Counted from the first letter of the stretch, positions 33,799 to 44,568 are shown. The stretch is 64,000 nucleotides of DNA from Methylophilaceae bacterium (GCA_947379975.1 CANCPF010000006.1:1-64000), one strand, 5' to 3'. Numbers and translations are program-made. Notes: generated by a model not told the origin, from the letters alone.

Positions 33799-35540
33799 TG
33801 GCGATGAATATGCCTGTTGTGGTTAAATTGCCCACTTGGCGGCGGCGCGTTCTGCTGGCCGCAGTATTGCTGGGCTTCGCAGCTTTACTTGGCCGCGGCT
33901 TGTATTTGCAAAGTTATCATAAAAAATTCTTGCAAGAAAAAGGCGACGCGCGCTATAGCCGTACTTTAGTTTTATCGGCTCAACGTGGAAAAATCATCGA
34001 TAGACATGGTGAGTTGTTAGCCATTAGTTCACCGGTTGAGTCGGTATGGGCCAGTCCGCCAGATGTGAAAATTGATGACACTCAAACCAAGCAGATTGCA
34101 GAAATTCTGCAAATCGAGCCAGAGATAGTAAGTAAAAAGTTGGTGAATAGCGAGCGTGGATTTGTCTACTTAAAACGCAGAATTTCACCTGAGCTTGCGG
34201 CGCAAGTCATGAAAGTAGGTGTGCCTGGTGTTTATTTGCAGCGCGAATATAAGCGCTATTACCCAGCCGGCGATGTGACTGCACACTTGGTTGGCTTTAC
34301 TGGATTGGATGATACAGGCCAAGAAGGTTTTGAGCTGGCCATGAATAGCGCCTTGTCAGGTAAAGAAGGCAGTCGCCGTGTGATAAAGGATAGATCTGGG
34401 CATATTATTGAAGACTTACAAGCTGTAAAAGTGCCGCAAGACGGTCATGATGTGGTGTTGTCTATAGACCGCAGAATTCAGTATTTAGCTTATCGCGAAT
34501 TGGCGAAAGCGGTTGAGTTGCATAAGGCTGCGGCTGGTGCAGCCATAGTGCTAGATGCCAAAACTGGGGAAGTGCTGGCGATGGTCAATGTTCCCACTTA
34601 CAACCCAAACAATCCAATAAACATTAAAGGTAAAACACGCAATCGTGCCATTGTTGATATGTTTGAGCCGGGTTCCACCATGAAACCAGTAACGATTGCC
34701 GCCGGCTTGGAATCTGGCCAATATCAGCCAGATACTAAAATTCAAACAGCACCAGGCACGCTGAAGATAGGCCCAGCAACCATTCACGATTCTCATGCAC
34801 ATGGTATTTTGACTGTAGCCGAAGTGATACAAAAGTCATCGAATGTAGGCGCTTCAAAAATAGCGCTGACTTTAGATAAAAAATATATGTGGGATACCTT
34901 TAATCAATTGGGTTTTGGCACTAAAACCCATATTGGTTTCCCAGGTGAAGCGGCCGGCCAAGTGCGTAATTACAAAACGTGGCGGCCAATTGAGCAGGCA
35001 ACCATGTCATTTGGTAATGGTATTAGCGTAACGTTATTGCAGTTGGCTAGGGCCTACACAGCATTTGCCAACGATGGCGAATTAAAACCAGTTTCGTTAT
35101 TAAAGTTGCAGGACACGCCAGTCGGCACCCAAGTTTTTAGTGCAAAAACAGCTAACGAAATAAAAGCAATGTTAGAAATGGTGGTGTTGCCAGGCGGCAC
35201 CGCCCTGAAAGCGCAAATTTTGGGTTATCGCGTGGCGGGTAAAACTGGTACTACGCATAAGTTGGGTGCGCACGGCTACGAAAAAGACAAATATGTAGGT
35301 TCATTTGTTGGGATGGCACCAGCTTCAAATCCACGCTTGATTATGGCGATTATGATTGATGAGCCAAATACGGCGGGTGATCAGTATTATGGCGGCGTAG
35401 TCGCGGCGCCGGTATTTAGTGCGGTAATGGCTGATGCACTACGAATGTTAGCGATACCGCAAGATGCACCAAATAATAATGTCGTGATTCCTACTGATAA
35501 TTTGCCAGACAGTGTTGATGATGTGAAGGAAATTATATGA
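33798..35540 (+). CDS. ftsI: Septal peptidoglycan transpeptidase FtsI (PBP3)
   Basis: Penicillin-binding protein of 580 residues with one N-terminal membrane anchor (about 18-38), a dimerisation region starting with AQRGKIIDRHGELLA, and a transpeptidase domain. The active-site motifs are EPGSTMKP (catalytic Ser), SSN (KSSNVGASKI) and KTGTT. It crosslinks septal peptidoglycan together with FtsW. The start overlaps the ftsL stop. Confidence 0.95.
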   Translation: MAMNMPVVVKLPTWRRRVLLAAVLLGFAALLGRGLYLQSYHKKFLQEKGDARYSRTLVLSAQRGKIIDRHGELLAISSPVESVWASPPDVKIDDTQTKQIAEILQIEPEIVSKKLVNSERGFVYLKRRISPELAAQVMKVGVPGVYLQREYKRYYPAGDVTAHLVGFTGLDDTGQEGFELAMNSALSGKEGSRRVIKDRSGHIIEDLQAVKVPQDGHDVVLSIDRRIQYLAYRELAKAVELHKAAAGAAIVLDAKTGEVLAMVNVPTYNPNNPINIKGKTRNRAIVDMFEPGSTMKPVTIAAGLESGQYQPDTKIQTAPGTLKIGPATIHDSHAHGILTVAEVIQKSSNVGASKIALTLDKKYMWDTFNQLGFGTKTHIGFPGEAAGQVRNYKTWRPIEQATMSFGNGISVTLLQLARAYTAFANDGELKPVSLLKLQDTPVGTQVFSAKTANEIKAMLEMVVLPGGTALKAQILGYRVAGKTGTTHKLGAHGYEKDKYVGSFVGMAPASNPRLIMAIMIDEPNTAGDQYYGGVVAAPVFSAVMADALRMLAIPQDAPNNNVVIPTDNLPDSVDDVKEII

Positions 35541-37027
35541 CCTTGCCATCAACATCGACTGTGCTTTCCAGCTTTAATCAGCGCTTTAGTTCAATGACAG
35601 CCGATAGCCGCCATGTGCAAGCTGGTGCATTATTTTTGGCTTATCCCGGCGCAGTGAGTGATGGTCGTGATTATATTGCTCAAGCAATTAAACAAGGTGC
35701 TAGTGCTGTTGTTTGGGATAAAGCTGGATTTTCTTGGCCTGCAGATTGGTCTGTGAGTAATTTAGCAGTAGATAACTTAAAGCAAAAAGCAGGTGAAATT
35801 GCGGCTGAATATCATCATCATCCATCAGCAAAATTGACCATGATAGGCGTAACGGGCACTAATGGTAAAACTTCTGTCAGCCAATGGATTGCACAATGCT
35901 TGACAATTTTAGGGCAAAAAACGGCGGTATTGGGCACGATAGGCAATGGTTTTGTCGATACCCAAGCAAGTGCGCTAGCTACGGCCAGTAACACCACGCC
36001 AGATGCGATATTGCTACAAGGCATGTTGGCTGATTTTGTGGCGCAACAGGCTGATGCCGTGGTGATGGAAGTGTCTTCGCATGGCCTAGATCAAGGTCGC
36101 ATAAATGGTGTGGAATTTGATATTGCGGTGCTGACAAATTTGAGTCGTGATCATTTGGATTATCACCAAACGATGACCGCTTATGCCCAAGCTAAACAAA
36201 AGTTATTTGATTTAGTCGGTTTGAAAGTTGCGGTATTGAATGTGGATGATGCTTTTGGTCAAAAAATCGCAAGCACACTAATCAAGCAGGGTAAGCCAAT
36301 ATTCAGCTACGGTTTGCAATATGGCGATGTGCGCGGTAGTCAGTTGCAATTACATGATGCCGGATTGTCTATGCAAGTTTCAACGCCTGCTGGCGATGCT
36401 TTGTTGGCAGCGCCAGTATTAGGCCGTTTTAATGCTTATAACCTACTTGCCGTATTGGCGACGTTGCTTGCGTTACAGGTTTCTTTAACTGATGCTGTTG
36501 CTGCTATTAGCCAAATTAAGCCAGTTGCAGGCCGCATGCAGCAATTTGGTGGTGGTAGATCTCCTTTGGTTGTCGTTGATTACGCACACACCCCAGATGC
36601 CTTGGAAAAAGTGCTGAACACCTTGCGCGAACAGTTACAAACCGGCGCGAAATTATTATGCGTTTTTGGTTGTGGCGGTGACCGTGATGCTGGCAAACGA
36701 CCATTAATGGGCGCTATTGCTCGCCAGTTAGCTGACACCGTCATCGTGACTTCAGACAATCCGCGTAGCGAGAATGCGACGGCTATTATACAAGCGATTA
36801 TTGCGGATAATGCTGAAGCTTACTTAGTTGAAGAAGACCGTGCAAGTGCTATTGAACTAGCGATTAAGTTAGCGAATAAGGGTGATATTGTTCTAGTGGC
36901 TGGAAAAGGTCATGAGAATTATCAGGAAATATTAGGCGTTAAACATCTGTTTGATGATGCCTTGATTGCACAGGCTGCGCTGAATTTATTAGATGTAAGT
37001 AAATCTGATATGAAGGTGTCTTTATGA
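35537..37027 (+). CDS. murE: UDP-MurNAc-tripeptide synthetase MurE
   Basis: Mur ligase of 496 residues adding the third amino acid of the stem peptide. It has the ATP loop GVTGTNGKTSVSQW near residue 100 and the DNPR motif in VTSDNPRSE, which selects meso-diaminopimelate, so the peptidoglycan is of the DAP type usual for Gram-negatives. It overlaps ftsI and murF by four bases each. Confidence 0.95.
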   Translation: MTLPSTSTVLSSFNQRFSSMTADSRHVQAGALFLAYPGAVSDGRDYIAQAIKQGASAVVWDKAGFSWPADWSVSNLAVDNLKQKAGEIAAEYHHHPSAKLTMIGVTGTNGKTSVSQWIAQCLTILGQKTAVLGTIGNGFVDTQASALATASNTTPDAILLQGMLADFVAQQADAVVMEVSSHGLDQGRINGVEFDIAVLTNLSRDHLDYHQTMTAYAQAKQKLFDLVGLKVAVLNVDDAFGQKIASTLIKQGKPIFSYGLQYGDVRGSQLQLHDAGLSMQVSTPAGDALLAAPVLGRFNAYNLLAVLATLLALQVSLTDAVAAISQIKPVAGRMQQFGGGRSPLVVVDYAHTPDALEKVLNTLREQLQTGAKLLCVFGCGGDRDAGKRPLMGAIARQLADTVIVTSDNPRSENATAIIQAIIADNAEAYLVEEDRASAIELAIKLANKGDIVLVAGKGHENYQEILGVKHLFDDALIAQAALNLLDVSKSDMKVSL

Positions 37028-38415
37028 TGCTACTTTCAGAAGCGGCAAAAGTGATGCAAGCGACGTTAATGGGTCCAGATGCAATGTTTAGCAGCGTTGG
37101 CACAGATAGCCGCAACATCACTAAAGGCCAGTTATTTGTTGCGTTAAAAGGCGATCATTTTGATGGACATGATTATGCTGAGCTAGCAATCAAGCAAGGT
37201 GCGGCAGCGGTGTTGGTGTCTCATCATATGTCATGTGCAGAGCCGGCGCTTATGGTGAGCGACACTTGTTTGGCCTTAGGACGGCTTGCCGCATATTGGC
37301 GCAATCAGTTCGCTATTCCAGTGGTAGCCATTACCGGCAGTAATGGTAAAACCACCGTCAAAGAAATGCTTGCTTCTATCTTAAAAGCAGGTAGCCATCA
37401 GCCTGATGAAGTATTAGCGACTGCGGGAAATTTAAATAACCATATTGGATTGCCGCTGACTTTGCTTAAGCTGAATCAGCAGCATCGCTGCGCAGTGGTT
37501 GAAATGGGCATGAACCATACCGGTGAAATTAGTTATTTATCCCACATTGGCAGACCAACCGTAGCGCTTATTAATAATGCCGGTAGCGCACATATTGGTG
37601 AACTGGGTTCTGTTGAAGCCATTGCTAAAGCTAAAGCGGAGATATTTGAAGGTTTATCTGAAGGTGGCATTGCAATTATTAACGCTGACGATGCTTTTGC
37701 GCCACTCTGGACGACGCTGTCTGGCAATCATCAAAAAATGACTTTTGGTTTGGAAAATAAAGCGGATGTTGCAGCGACTTATCGGCTGGAAGCCAGCGCT
37801 AGTGCACTTGAAATTAAAACGCCGCAAGGTGTAGTTAATGTGCAACTGCCAGCCCCAGGTAAACACAATGTACTTAATGCACTGGCCGCCACAACCGCGG
37901 CTTTGAGTCTAGGTGTGCCACTAAATATTATTGCTGCTGGCTTAGAAAGCTATGCTGGCGTGAAAGGTCGTTTGCAAGCGCTGGTTGGTATTAATGGCGC
38001 ATTAGTCATTGATGATACGTACAACGCGAACCCGATGTCGATGAAAGTCGCTATTGATGTGTTGATGGCTAAAGCCGGTAAAAAGCTGTTGGTGCTGGGC
38101 GATATGGGTGAGTTGGGTGATAACGCCGCTGACTTACATGCAGAAATTGGTTCGTATGCCAAGGCTGCCGGTGTTGATGCACTATTCACTTTAGGTAATT
38201 TAAGTCAATCAATGAGTGCGGCATTTGGTGGCGGTGCAAAGCACTATCTAGATCCACAAGTCTTAGTAGCAGACTTAATTGCAAATATGCGCACAGGTGT
38301 GAATGTGCTGGTAAAAGGGTCCCGATTTATGGCTATGGAACGCGTTGTAAATAAGATAGTTTTAGAGCCTGCAACTGCTAAAAATAGCGATCAAAAAAAT
38401 AGAGAGGTTCACTAA
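37024..38415 (+). CDS. murF: UDP-MurNAc-pentapeptide synthetase MurF
   Basis: Mur ligase of 463 residues that adds D-Ala-D-Ala. The ATP loop is VVAITGSNGKTTVKEM near residue 100, then NNHIGLPLTLL, EMGMNHTGEI and IDDTYNANPMSMK. The ATG overlaps the murE stop; AAGGTG lies upstream. The mraY start follows the stop directly. Confidence 0.95.
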   Translation: MMLLSEAAKVMQATLMGPDAMFSSVGTDSRNITKGQLFVALKGDHFDGHDYAELAIKQGAAAVLVSHHMSCAEPALMVSDTCLALGRLAAYWRNQFAIPVVAITGSNGKTTVKEMLASILKAGSHQPDEVLATAGNLNNHIGLPLTLLKLNQQHRCAVVEMGMNHTGEISYLSHIGRPTVALINNAGSAHIGELGSVEAIAKAKAEIFEGLSEGGIAIINADDAFAPLWTTLSGNHQKMTFGLENKADVAATYRLEASASALEIKTPQGVVNVQLPAPGKHNVLNALAATTAALSLGVPLNIIAAGLESYAGVKGRLQALVGINGALVIDDTYNANPMSMKVAIDVLMAKAGKKLLVLGDMGELGDNAADLHAEIGSYAKAAGVDALFTLGNLSQSMSAAFGGGAKHYLDPQVLVADLIANMRTGVNVLVKGSRFMAMERVVNKIVLEPATAKNSDQKNREVH

Positions 38416-39519
38416 ATGTTATTAACATTAGCGCAATGGTTGGCACATGATATTCATGGATTTCACGTGTTTAATTACATCACTTTACGTGCAGTGCTAG
38501 CTACCCTTACGGCACTAGCAATATCATTTATTGCCGGCCCAAGCATGATACGCAAACTGACTGAATACAAAGTCGGCCAAGCGGTGCGTGATGATGGACC
38601 ACAAACGCATCTTATTAAAACCGGTACGCCGACGATGGGCGGTGCGCTTATTTTGATTGCCATTGCCATTTCTACGCTGCTATGGGCCGATTTAAGTAAT
38701 CGCTTTGTATGGGTGGTGTTAGCCACAACATTAGGTTTCGGCGCAGTTGGCTGGGTAGATGATTACCGTAAAGTGGTGCATAAAAATCCGAAGGGCTTGT
38801 CAGCCAAAGCCAAGTTTTTCTGGCAAAGTTTAATCGGCATTGCCGTTGCCATTTTCTTATTTAAAACACATACCAGCCCGGTAGAAACTACTTTAATAGT
38901 GCCATTTTTTAAACATCTAGTGCTGCCGTTAAGTGCTGTTGGATTCATGTTGTTAACCTATTTGGTCGTGGTAGGTAGCAGTAATGCCGTGAACTTAACC
39001 GATGGGCTAGATGGATTAGCCATTTTGCCAACGGTGATGGTGGCAAGTGCGCTAGGTATTTTTGCTTATGTGGCCGGACATTTGTACTTCTCTAGATATT
39101 TAGGCGTGCCTTACGTTGCAGGTGCTGGTGAGTTAATGGTTTTTTGCGCTGCAATGGCAGGTGCAGGTTTGGGATTTTTGTGGTTTAACGCCTATCCAGC
39201 AGAAGTTTTTATGGGCGATGTTGGTGCGTTGTCATTAGGCGCAGCGTTAGGTGTTGTGGCAGTAATTGTACGCCAAGAAATTATCTTATTCATTATGGGT
39301 GGCGTGTTTGTAGTTGAGACTTTTTCAGTAGCCGTGCAAGTGAGCTATTTTAAATATACCAAACGAAAAACAGGTGTAGGTAAGCGGATATTTCTAATGG
39401 CACCACTACATCATCATTACGAAGAAAAGGGTTGGAAAGAAACACAAGTAGTGGTGCGTTTTTGGATTATCAGCATGATGTTGGTGCTGATTGGTTTGGC
39501 AAGTTTGAAATTAAGGTAA
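38416..39519 (+). CDS. mraY: Phospho-MurNAc-pentapeptide transferase MraY
   Basis: Polytopic membrane enzyme of 367 residues that transfers phospho-MurNAc-pentapeptide to undecaprenyl phosphate to make lipid I. Signature segments are GTPTMGGALIL, the catalytic GWVDDYRKV, NLTDGLDGLA and FMGDVGALSLGA, and the C-terminal APLHHHYEEKGW. Ten hydrophobic helices fit the family. Confidence 0.96.
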   Translation: MLLTLAQWLAHDIHGFHVFNYITLRAVLATLTALAISFIAGPSMIRKLTEYKVGQAVRDDGPQTHLIKTGTPTMGGALILIAIAISTLLWADLSNRFVWVVLATTLGFGAVGWVDDYRKVVHKNPKGLSAKAKFFWQSLIGIAVAIFLFKTHTSPVETTLIVPFFKHLVLPLSAVGFMLLTYLVVVGSSNAVNLTDGLDGLAILPTVMVASALGIFAYVAGHLYFSRYLGVPYVAGAGELMVFCAAMAGAGLGFLWFNAYPAEVFMGDVGALSLGAALGVVAVIVRQEIILFIMGGVFVVETFSVAVQVSYFKYTKRKTGVGKRIFLMAPLHHHYEEKGWKETQVVVRFWIISMMLVLIGLASLKLR

Positions 39520-39537
39520 TCAGGCCATTAAATAAAA

Positions 39538-40911
39538 ATGAAAATCGTGTTAAAAGACAAAAAAGTATTAGTGCTAGGCCTTGGTGAAACTGGGGTCTCA
39601 ACCTTGCGTTGGTTAAACACGCAAGGCGCACATTTGTCTGTAGCCGATACCCGCGTAAACGCGCCTGGCTTAGATGTTCTTAAGGCCGAGTTACCGCAAG
39701 TTGAAATTCATCTTGGGGCTTTTACCGCAGATGTATTTAGCGATTCAGAATTAATTGTGGCAAGCCCGGGCGTGCCATTGAGTGAGCCTGAAATTCAAGC
39801 GGCGATTAAACGCGGCATTACTGTTGTTGGTGATGTTGAGCTGTTTGCACAATATCGCCCAGCCAGTGCCAAAGTCATTGCGATTACTGGCGCCAATGGT
39901 AAAACTACCGTCACAACATTAGTCGGTGAAATGTGTAAAGCAGCAGGCTTAAAAACCATAGTCGCCGGCAATATTGGTTTGCCTGTACTAGATACATTAA
40001 GCATGGAGGCACCAGATGTTTACGTTTTGGAGCTATCTAGTTTTCAGCTAGAAACAACCAGCACTTTACAAATTGATGCCGCCACCATGCTGAATCTTTC
40101 TGAAGATCATATGGATAGATATGCAAGCTTTCAGGATTATGCCATTGCTAAAGCGCGTATTTTTTACAATGCCGCGATTCAAGTGCTTAACCGTGACGAT
40201 GCCTGGAGCATGATGATGGCACGTCCGAAGTTGACGCAAATAACTTTTGGTTTGTCTGATGTTACTGAAGACGGTGCTTATGGTTTACAGCAAGTCGATG
40301 GCGATACTTGGCTGTGCGTAGGCGAGAAAGAGCTTATTAATATATCAGACCTTAAGATTGTCGGTTTGCATAACGCGGCTAATGCACTAGCCGCGGTAGC
40401 TTTATGCCGCGCAATTGGCGTGGATTACGCGCCTATTATTCAAACGCTTTATAACTTTAAAGGGTTGCCGCATCGTGTGGAATGGGTCGCTAATATTAGT
40501 GATGTCGATTATTACGATGATTCAAAAGGCACTAACGTCGGTGCTACTTGTGCAGCTATTGCCGGTTTATATAAAGATGGTTTTCCACAAAAAATAGTAT
40601 TGATTGCAGGTGGCGAAGGAAAAGGGCAGGACTTCTCTCCATTAGCAACAGCGGTGACAGAAAATACCCGCGCAGTAGTATTGATAGGCCGTGATGCAGC
40701 GCTGATTGAAGCGGCAATGTTAAATACTCATGTCCCTTTATATCACGCACTTGATTTACCTGAAGCCGTGAACATTGCAAAAAAACTAGCCCAAGCTGGT
40801 GATGCTGTTTTGCTTTCACCAGCCTGTGCTAGTTTTGATATGTTCAAAAATTATGTACATCGCGCAGAAGTCTTTGTGAGTGCCGTGGCTCGTTTGCAGG
40901 AGGCCGCATGA
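39538..40911 (+). CDS. murD: UDP-MurNAc-Ala-D-Glu ligase MurD
   Basis: Mur ligase of 457 residues adding D-glutamate. It has an N-terminal Rossmann domain (LVLGLGETGVSTLRWL), the ATP loop AITGANGKTTVTTL near 118, and YYDDSKGTNVGAT. The C-terminal domain ends with LLSPACASFDMFKNYVHR, typical for MurD. It starts 18 bases after mraY and overlaps ftsW by four. Confidence 0.95.
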   Translation: MKIVLKDKKVLVLGLGETGVSTLRWLNTQGAHLSVADTRVNAPGLDVLKAELPQVEIHLGAFTADVFSDSELIVASPGVPLSEPEIQAAIKRGITVVGDVELFAQYRPASAKVIAITGANGKTTVTTLVGEMCKAAGLKTIVAGNIGLPVLDTLSMEAPDVYVLELSSFQLETTSTLQIDAATMLNLSEDHMDRYASFQDYAIAKARIFYNAAIQVLNRDDAWSMMMARPKLTQITFGLSDVTEDGAYGLQQVDGDTWLCVGEKELINISDLKIVGLHNAANALAAVALCRAIGVDYAPIIQTLYNFKGLPHRVEWVANISDVDYYDDSKGTNVGATCAAIAGLYKDGFPQKIVLIAGGEGKGQDFSPLATAVTENTRAVVLIGRDAALIEAAMLNTHVPLYHALDLPEAVNIAKKLAQAGDAVLLSPACASFDMFKNYVHRAEVFVSAVARLQEAA

Positions 40912-42071
40912 TCACCAAAATGTTAAACCGCGATCGCATAAATTCGCCTAGCTACGATCAAGGATTATTGTGGACCGTATTATGCTTATTAGGTATCGGT
41001 TTGGTGATGGTCTATTCAGCCTCAATTGCCATTGCTGAAGCGGATAAGGGCGTGGGCCATAACAGCGGTTATTACTTAGTACACCAAGCTATATTTATGC
41101 TGGTAGCGCTAGTTGCCTCATTTGTCGCGTTCAATGTGCCGATTGCTTGGTGGCAAAAAATGGCACCGTTCTTATTCCTAGTGGGGCTAACGCTATTGGT
41201 ATTAGTGCTAATTCCTGGTATTGGCCTTAAAGCGGGCGGTAGCCGTCGCTGGTTAAGAATGTTTGTAATTAATCCACAGCCGTCTGAGTTTATGAAGCTA
41301 TTTGCCGCCATGTACGTAGCCGATTACACCGTGCGTAAGGCTGCCGTGATGGATAGTTTTAGAAAGGGCTTCTTGCCGATGCTAGTGGTCATGCTGATGG
41401 TGGGTGGTCTGTTATTACGCGAGCCAGATTTTGGTGCTTTTGCGGTGATTGCGGCAATCTCTATTTCAATATTATGGCTAGGCGGCATTAATGGTCGAAT
41501 TTTTGCTGGTTTGCTAGTGCTGCTAGTGGTTGGATTTGTGTTCTTGATCTGGAGTTCACCTTACAGACTAGAGCGCGTGATTGGTTTTATGGATCCATGG
41601 GCTGATCCGTATGGAAAAGGTTATCAGCTTTCACATGCGCTTATCGCATTTGGCCGAGGCGAGTGGTTCGGTGTGGGTCTGGGTGCCAGTGTAGAAAAAT
41701 TATTATATCTACCAGAAGCGCATACCGACTTTTTACTCGCAGTAATTGCCGAAGAATTAGGGTTTGTTGGCGTGCTAGCGGTGGTTGGATTGTTTGCTTG
41801 GATCGTGATTCGTTCGTTCAGCATTGCCAAAGAAGCGATTGAGAATGAGCGCTATTTTGCTGCCTTGCTGGCACAAGGTTTAGGCGTTTGGATGGGCGTC
41901 CAAGGCATTATCAATATGGGCGTAAATATGGGTTTGTTGCCCACTAAAGGGCTTACTTTGCCTTTATTATCTTTTGGTGGTAGCGGAATTTTAGCCAATT
42001 GTATTGCCATGGCTATCGTGCTCAGAATCGATTTTGAAAATCGCCGTTTGCAAAAAGGTTTGCCATCATGA
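40908..42071 (+). CDS. ftsW: Peptidoglycan glycosyltransferase FtsW
   Basis: SEDS-family polytopic protein of 387 residues that polymerises septal lipid II with FtsI. Features are GLVMVYSAS in the first helix, NPQPSEFMKL, LREPDFG and PYRLERVIGF, and a last part NMGLLPTKGLTLPLLSFGGS. It overlaps murD and murG. Confidence 0.95.
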   Translation: MITKMLNRDRINSPSYDQGLLWTVLCLLGIGLVMVYSASIAIAEADKGVGHNSGYYLVHQAIFMLVALVASFVAFNVPIAWWQKMAPFLFLVGLTLLVLVLIPGIGLKAGGSRRWLRMFVINPQPSEFMKLFAAMYVADYTVRKAAVMDSFRKGFLPMLVVMLMVGGLLLREPDFGAFAVIAAISISILWLGGINGRIFAGLLVLLVVGFVFLIWSSPYRLERVIGFMDPWADPYGKGYQLSHALIAFGRGEWFGVGLGASVEKLLYLPEAHTDFLLAVIAEELGFVGVLAVVGLFAWIVIRSFSIAKEAIENERYFAALLAQGLGVWMGVQGIINMGVNMGLLPTKGLTLPLLSFGGSGILANCIAMAIVLRIDFENRRLQKGLPS

Positions 42072-43132
42072 GAAAAACGCTAATGATTATGGCCGGCGGT
42101 ACAGGCGGACACGTATATCCGGCAATGGCAGTGGCTGATTATTTAAAAGCCGAAGGCTGGGAAATTGTTTGGTTATGCACCGAAGGTGGCATGGAAAATA
42201 GATTGATTGCCGATAAAGGCTATCAGAAAGCCATGATTACCATGCGCGGTGTCCGTGGTAAAGGATTGTTGGGTTGGTTATTGTTGCCGGTTAAATTAAG
42301 CATTGCACTAATACAATCTTATCAAGCAATTACGAAATTTAAGCCTAATCTTGTTTTAGGTATGGGTGGTTTTGCTGCGTTTCCTGGCGGCTTGATGGCT
42401 AGTTTACTGCGTAAACCATTGCTGATTCATGAGCAAAACTCGGTTGCTGGTTTAACCAATAAAACCTTAGCGCATTTTGCCACTAAGGTTTTGGCCGCCT
42501 TCCCCGCAGCTTTTGGTGATAAGGCAATTTTGCTTGGTAATCCTGTGCGTGAAGACATTACCCAAATATTGCCACCAGAAATTCGGTTGGCCACACGTAC
42601 AGGACCATTAAGGTTATTAGTAGTTGGTGGCAGCTTAGGTGCGCAAGCCTTGAACGAAGTGTTGCCAAAAGCCCTAGCTGAAATGGCGATAGACAGTCGT
42701 CCGCTAGTGGTGCATCAAGCCGGTGAAAAACACATCACTAAATTGCAAGCTAATTACCAAGAGCATCATGTTGAGGCAGAGGCAAAAGCATTCATTAATG
42801 ATATGGCGGAAATTTACAACTGGGCTGATATTGTGATTTGCCGTTCAGGCGCACTGACCGTTGCAGAAGTTTCAGCCGCGGGTATTGCTAGTGTATTAGT
42901 GCCTTTTCCATACGCGGTAGACGATCACCAAACTAGCAATGCGCATTATTTATCTGACGCTGGTGCGGCGATATTAATGCCACAAGGTGCATTTACCGTA
43001 GCAAAAATAGCCGCCTTACTACAAGGATTAACTCGAGAACAATGTTTAACTATGGCCATTAAAGCCCGCGCATTGGGCAAGCCACAAGCCACTGCCGATG
43101 TTGCCAATATCTGTAAGGAGTTAGCCGCATGA
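42068..43132 (+). CDS. murG: Lipid II-forming GlcNAc transferase MurG
   Basis: Glycosyltransferase of 354 residues (GT28) converting lipid I to lipid II on the cytoplasmic face. It has the N-terminal GGTGGHVYPAMAVA, then GMGGFAAFPGG, HEQNSVAGLTNK, VVGGSLGAQALNEVLP and CRSGALTVAEVSAAG. It overlaps ftsW and murC by four bases. Confidence 0.95.
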   Translation: MRKTLMIMAGGTGGHVYPAMAVADYLKAEGWEIVWLCTEGGMENRLIADKGYQKAMITMRGVRGKGLLGWLLLPVKLSIALIQSYQAITKFKPNLVLGMGGFAAFPGGLMASLLRKPLLIHEQNSVAGLTNKTLAHFATKVLAAFPAAFGDKAILLGNPVREDITQILPPEIRLATRTGPLRLLVVGGSLGAQALNEVLPKALAEMAIDSRPLVVHQAGEKHITKLQANYQEHHVEAEAKAFINDMAEIYNWADIVICRSGALTVAEVSAAGIASVLVPFPYAVDDHQTSNAHYLSDAGAAILMPQGAFTVAKIAALLQGLTREQCLTMAIKARALGKPQATADVANICKELAA

Positions 43133-44568
43133 AACATAAGGTAAAGAATATTCATTTCATTGGCATTGGTGGCTCTGGCATGAGTGGTATTGCAGAAGTG
43201 TTGATTAACTTAGACTTCACAGTCACTGGCTCTGATTTAGCAGTTAATGCGACTACTCAGCGCTTAATTGATTTTGGCGCAACCGTCTACCAAGGTCATG
43301 CCGCTGAAAACTTGGGTAAAGCCGATGTGGTAGTCGTATCAAGTGCAGTCAATGAAGAAAACCCAGAAGTGAAAGCTGCTAGAGCTAAAAAAATTCCTGT
43401 CGTGCCACGAGCTTTAATGTTGGCTGAATTAATGCGCTTTAGGCAAGGTATTGCTGTAGCAGGTACACATGGTAAAACGACCACTACTAGTTTAATCGCT
43501 AGTATCTTGGCCGAAGCTGGTATGGATCCAACGTTTGTGATTGGCGGAAAATTAGAGGCGGCAAATGCAAACGCCAAGCTAGGTACTGGTGAGTATATTG
43601 TTGCAGAGGCAGATGAATCAGATGCGTCATTCTTGCATTTGACGCCGGTAATGGCGGTGGTCACAAATATTGACCAAGATCATATGGATACCTATGAGCA
43701 TAGCTTTGACAAGCTCAAAAGCGCCTTCGTGGAATTTTTACAGCAATTGCCGTTTTGGGGTATGGCGGTGGTGTGCTTAGACGACGCCAATATTCGCGAA
43801 ATTTTGCCGCGTGTGACTAAGCCTGTGATGACTTATGGCTTTAGTGAAGAGGCTAAAGTCAGAGCGATTAATGTGCGTGCTGATGATGGAAAGATGCATT
43901 TCACCGTGCAAATAATCAATGGCGTTAAGCATGAGTTTGATGTGACATTAAATCTGCCAGGCAACCATTATGTATTGAATGCGCTGGCGGCCATTGCTAT
44001 TGCCAGTGAGCTTAATGTGCCAGACGCAGCCATTGTAAAAGCCTTAAAAGAATTCAAGGGTGTAGGCCGTCGTTTTGAGCGTTATGGCGAAATTAATACA
44101 AGCGTTATAAGTGGTCGCGCTGAAGGCACATTCACCTTGATTGATGATTATGGACATCATCCAGTAGAAATGCAGGCTGTTATCGCTGCCGCACGGGCAG
44201 CCTTTCCTAATCGACGCTTGGTGATGGCGTTTCAGCCACATCGTTATACCCGTACGCGTGATTGTTTTGAAGATTTTGTCCGTGTGTTATCTAGCGCCGA
44301 TGCAGTTTTGCTGACTGAAGTTTATTCAGCGGGCGAAGCGCCGATTATTGCGGCAGATACGCGCTCACTCATACGCTCGATTCGTGTGGCAGGCAAGGTA
44401 GAACCACTCTTTGTAGAAACGACAGATGCATTACCAGAAGCGATTATGAATATGGCGCGCACCAATGATGTGGTCATTGTAATGGGTGCTGGCTCTATTG
44501 GACACGTGGCAGAAAAAACAAAAGCGCTTTCAAATCACGCCGTAACGATTGGTGAGCTGAACCAGTGA
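43129..44568 (+). CDS. murC: UDP-MurNAc-L-Ala ligase MurC
   Basis: First Mur ligase of the stem peptide, 479 residues. The Rossmann start HFIGIGGSGMSGIAEVL, the ATP loop VAGTHGKTTTTSLIA near 110, EADESDASFLHLTP and DDYGHHPVEM are typical. Before the last motif lies a short segment (SVISGRAEGTF) that may be a small insertion. It overlaps murB with a GTGA. Confidence 0.95.
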   Translation: MKHKVKNIHFIGIGGSGMSGIAEVLINLDFTVTGSDLAVNATTQRLIDFGATVYQGHAAENLGKADVVVVSSAVNEENPEVKAARAKKIPVVPRALMLAELMRFRQGIAVAGTHGKTTTTSLIASILAEAGMDPTFVIGGKLEAANANAKLGTGEYIVAEADESDASFLHLTPVMAVVTNIDQDHMDTYEHSFDKLKSAFVEFLQQLPFWGMAVVCLDDANIREILPRVTKPVMTYGFSEEAKVRAINVRADDGKMHFTVQIINGVKHEFDVTLNLPGNHYVLNALAAIAIASELNVPDAAIVKALKEFKGVGRRFERYGEINTSVISGRAEGTFTLIDDYGHHPVEMQAVIAAARAAFPNRRLVMAFQPHRYTRTRDCFEDFVRVLSSADAVLLTEVYSAGEAPIIAADTRSLIRSIRVAGKVEPLFVETTDALPEAIMNMARTNDVVIVMGAGSIGHVAEKTKALSNHAVTIGELNQ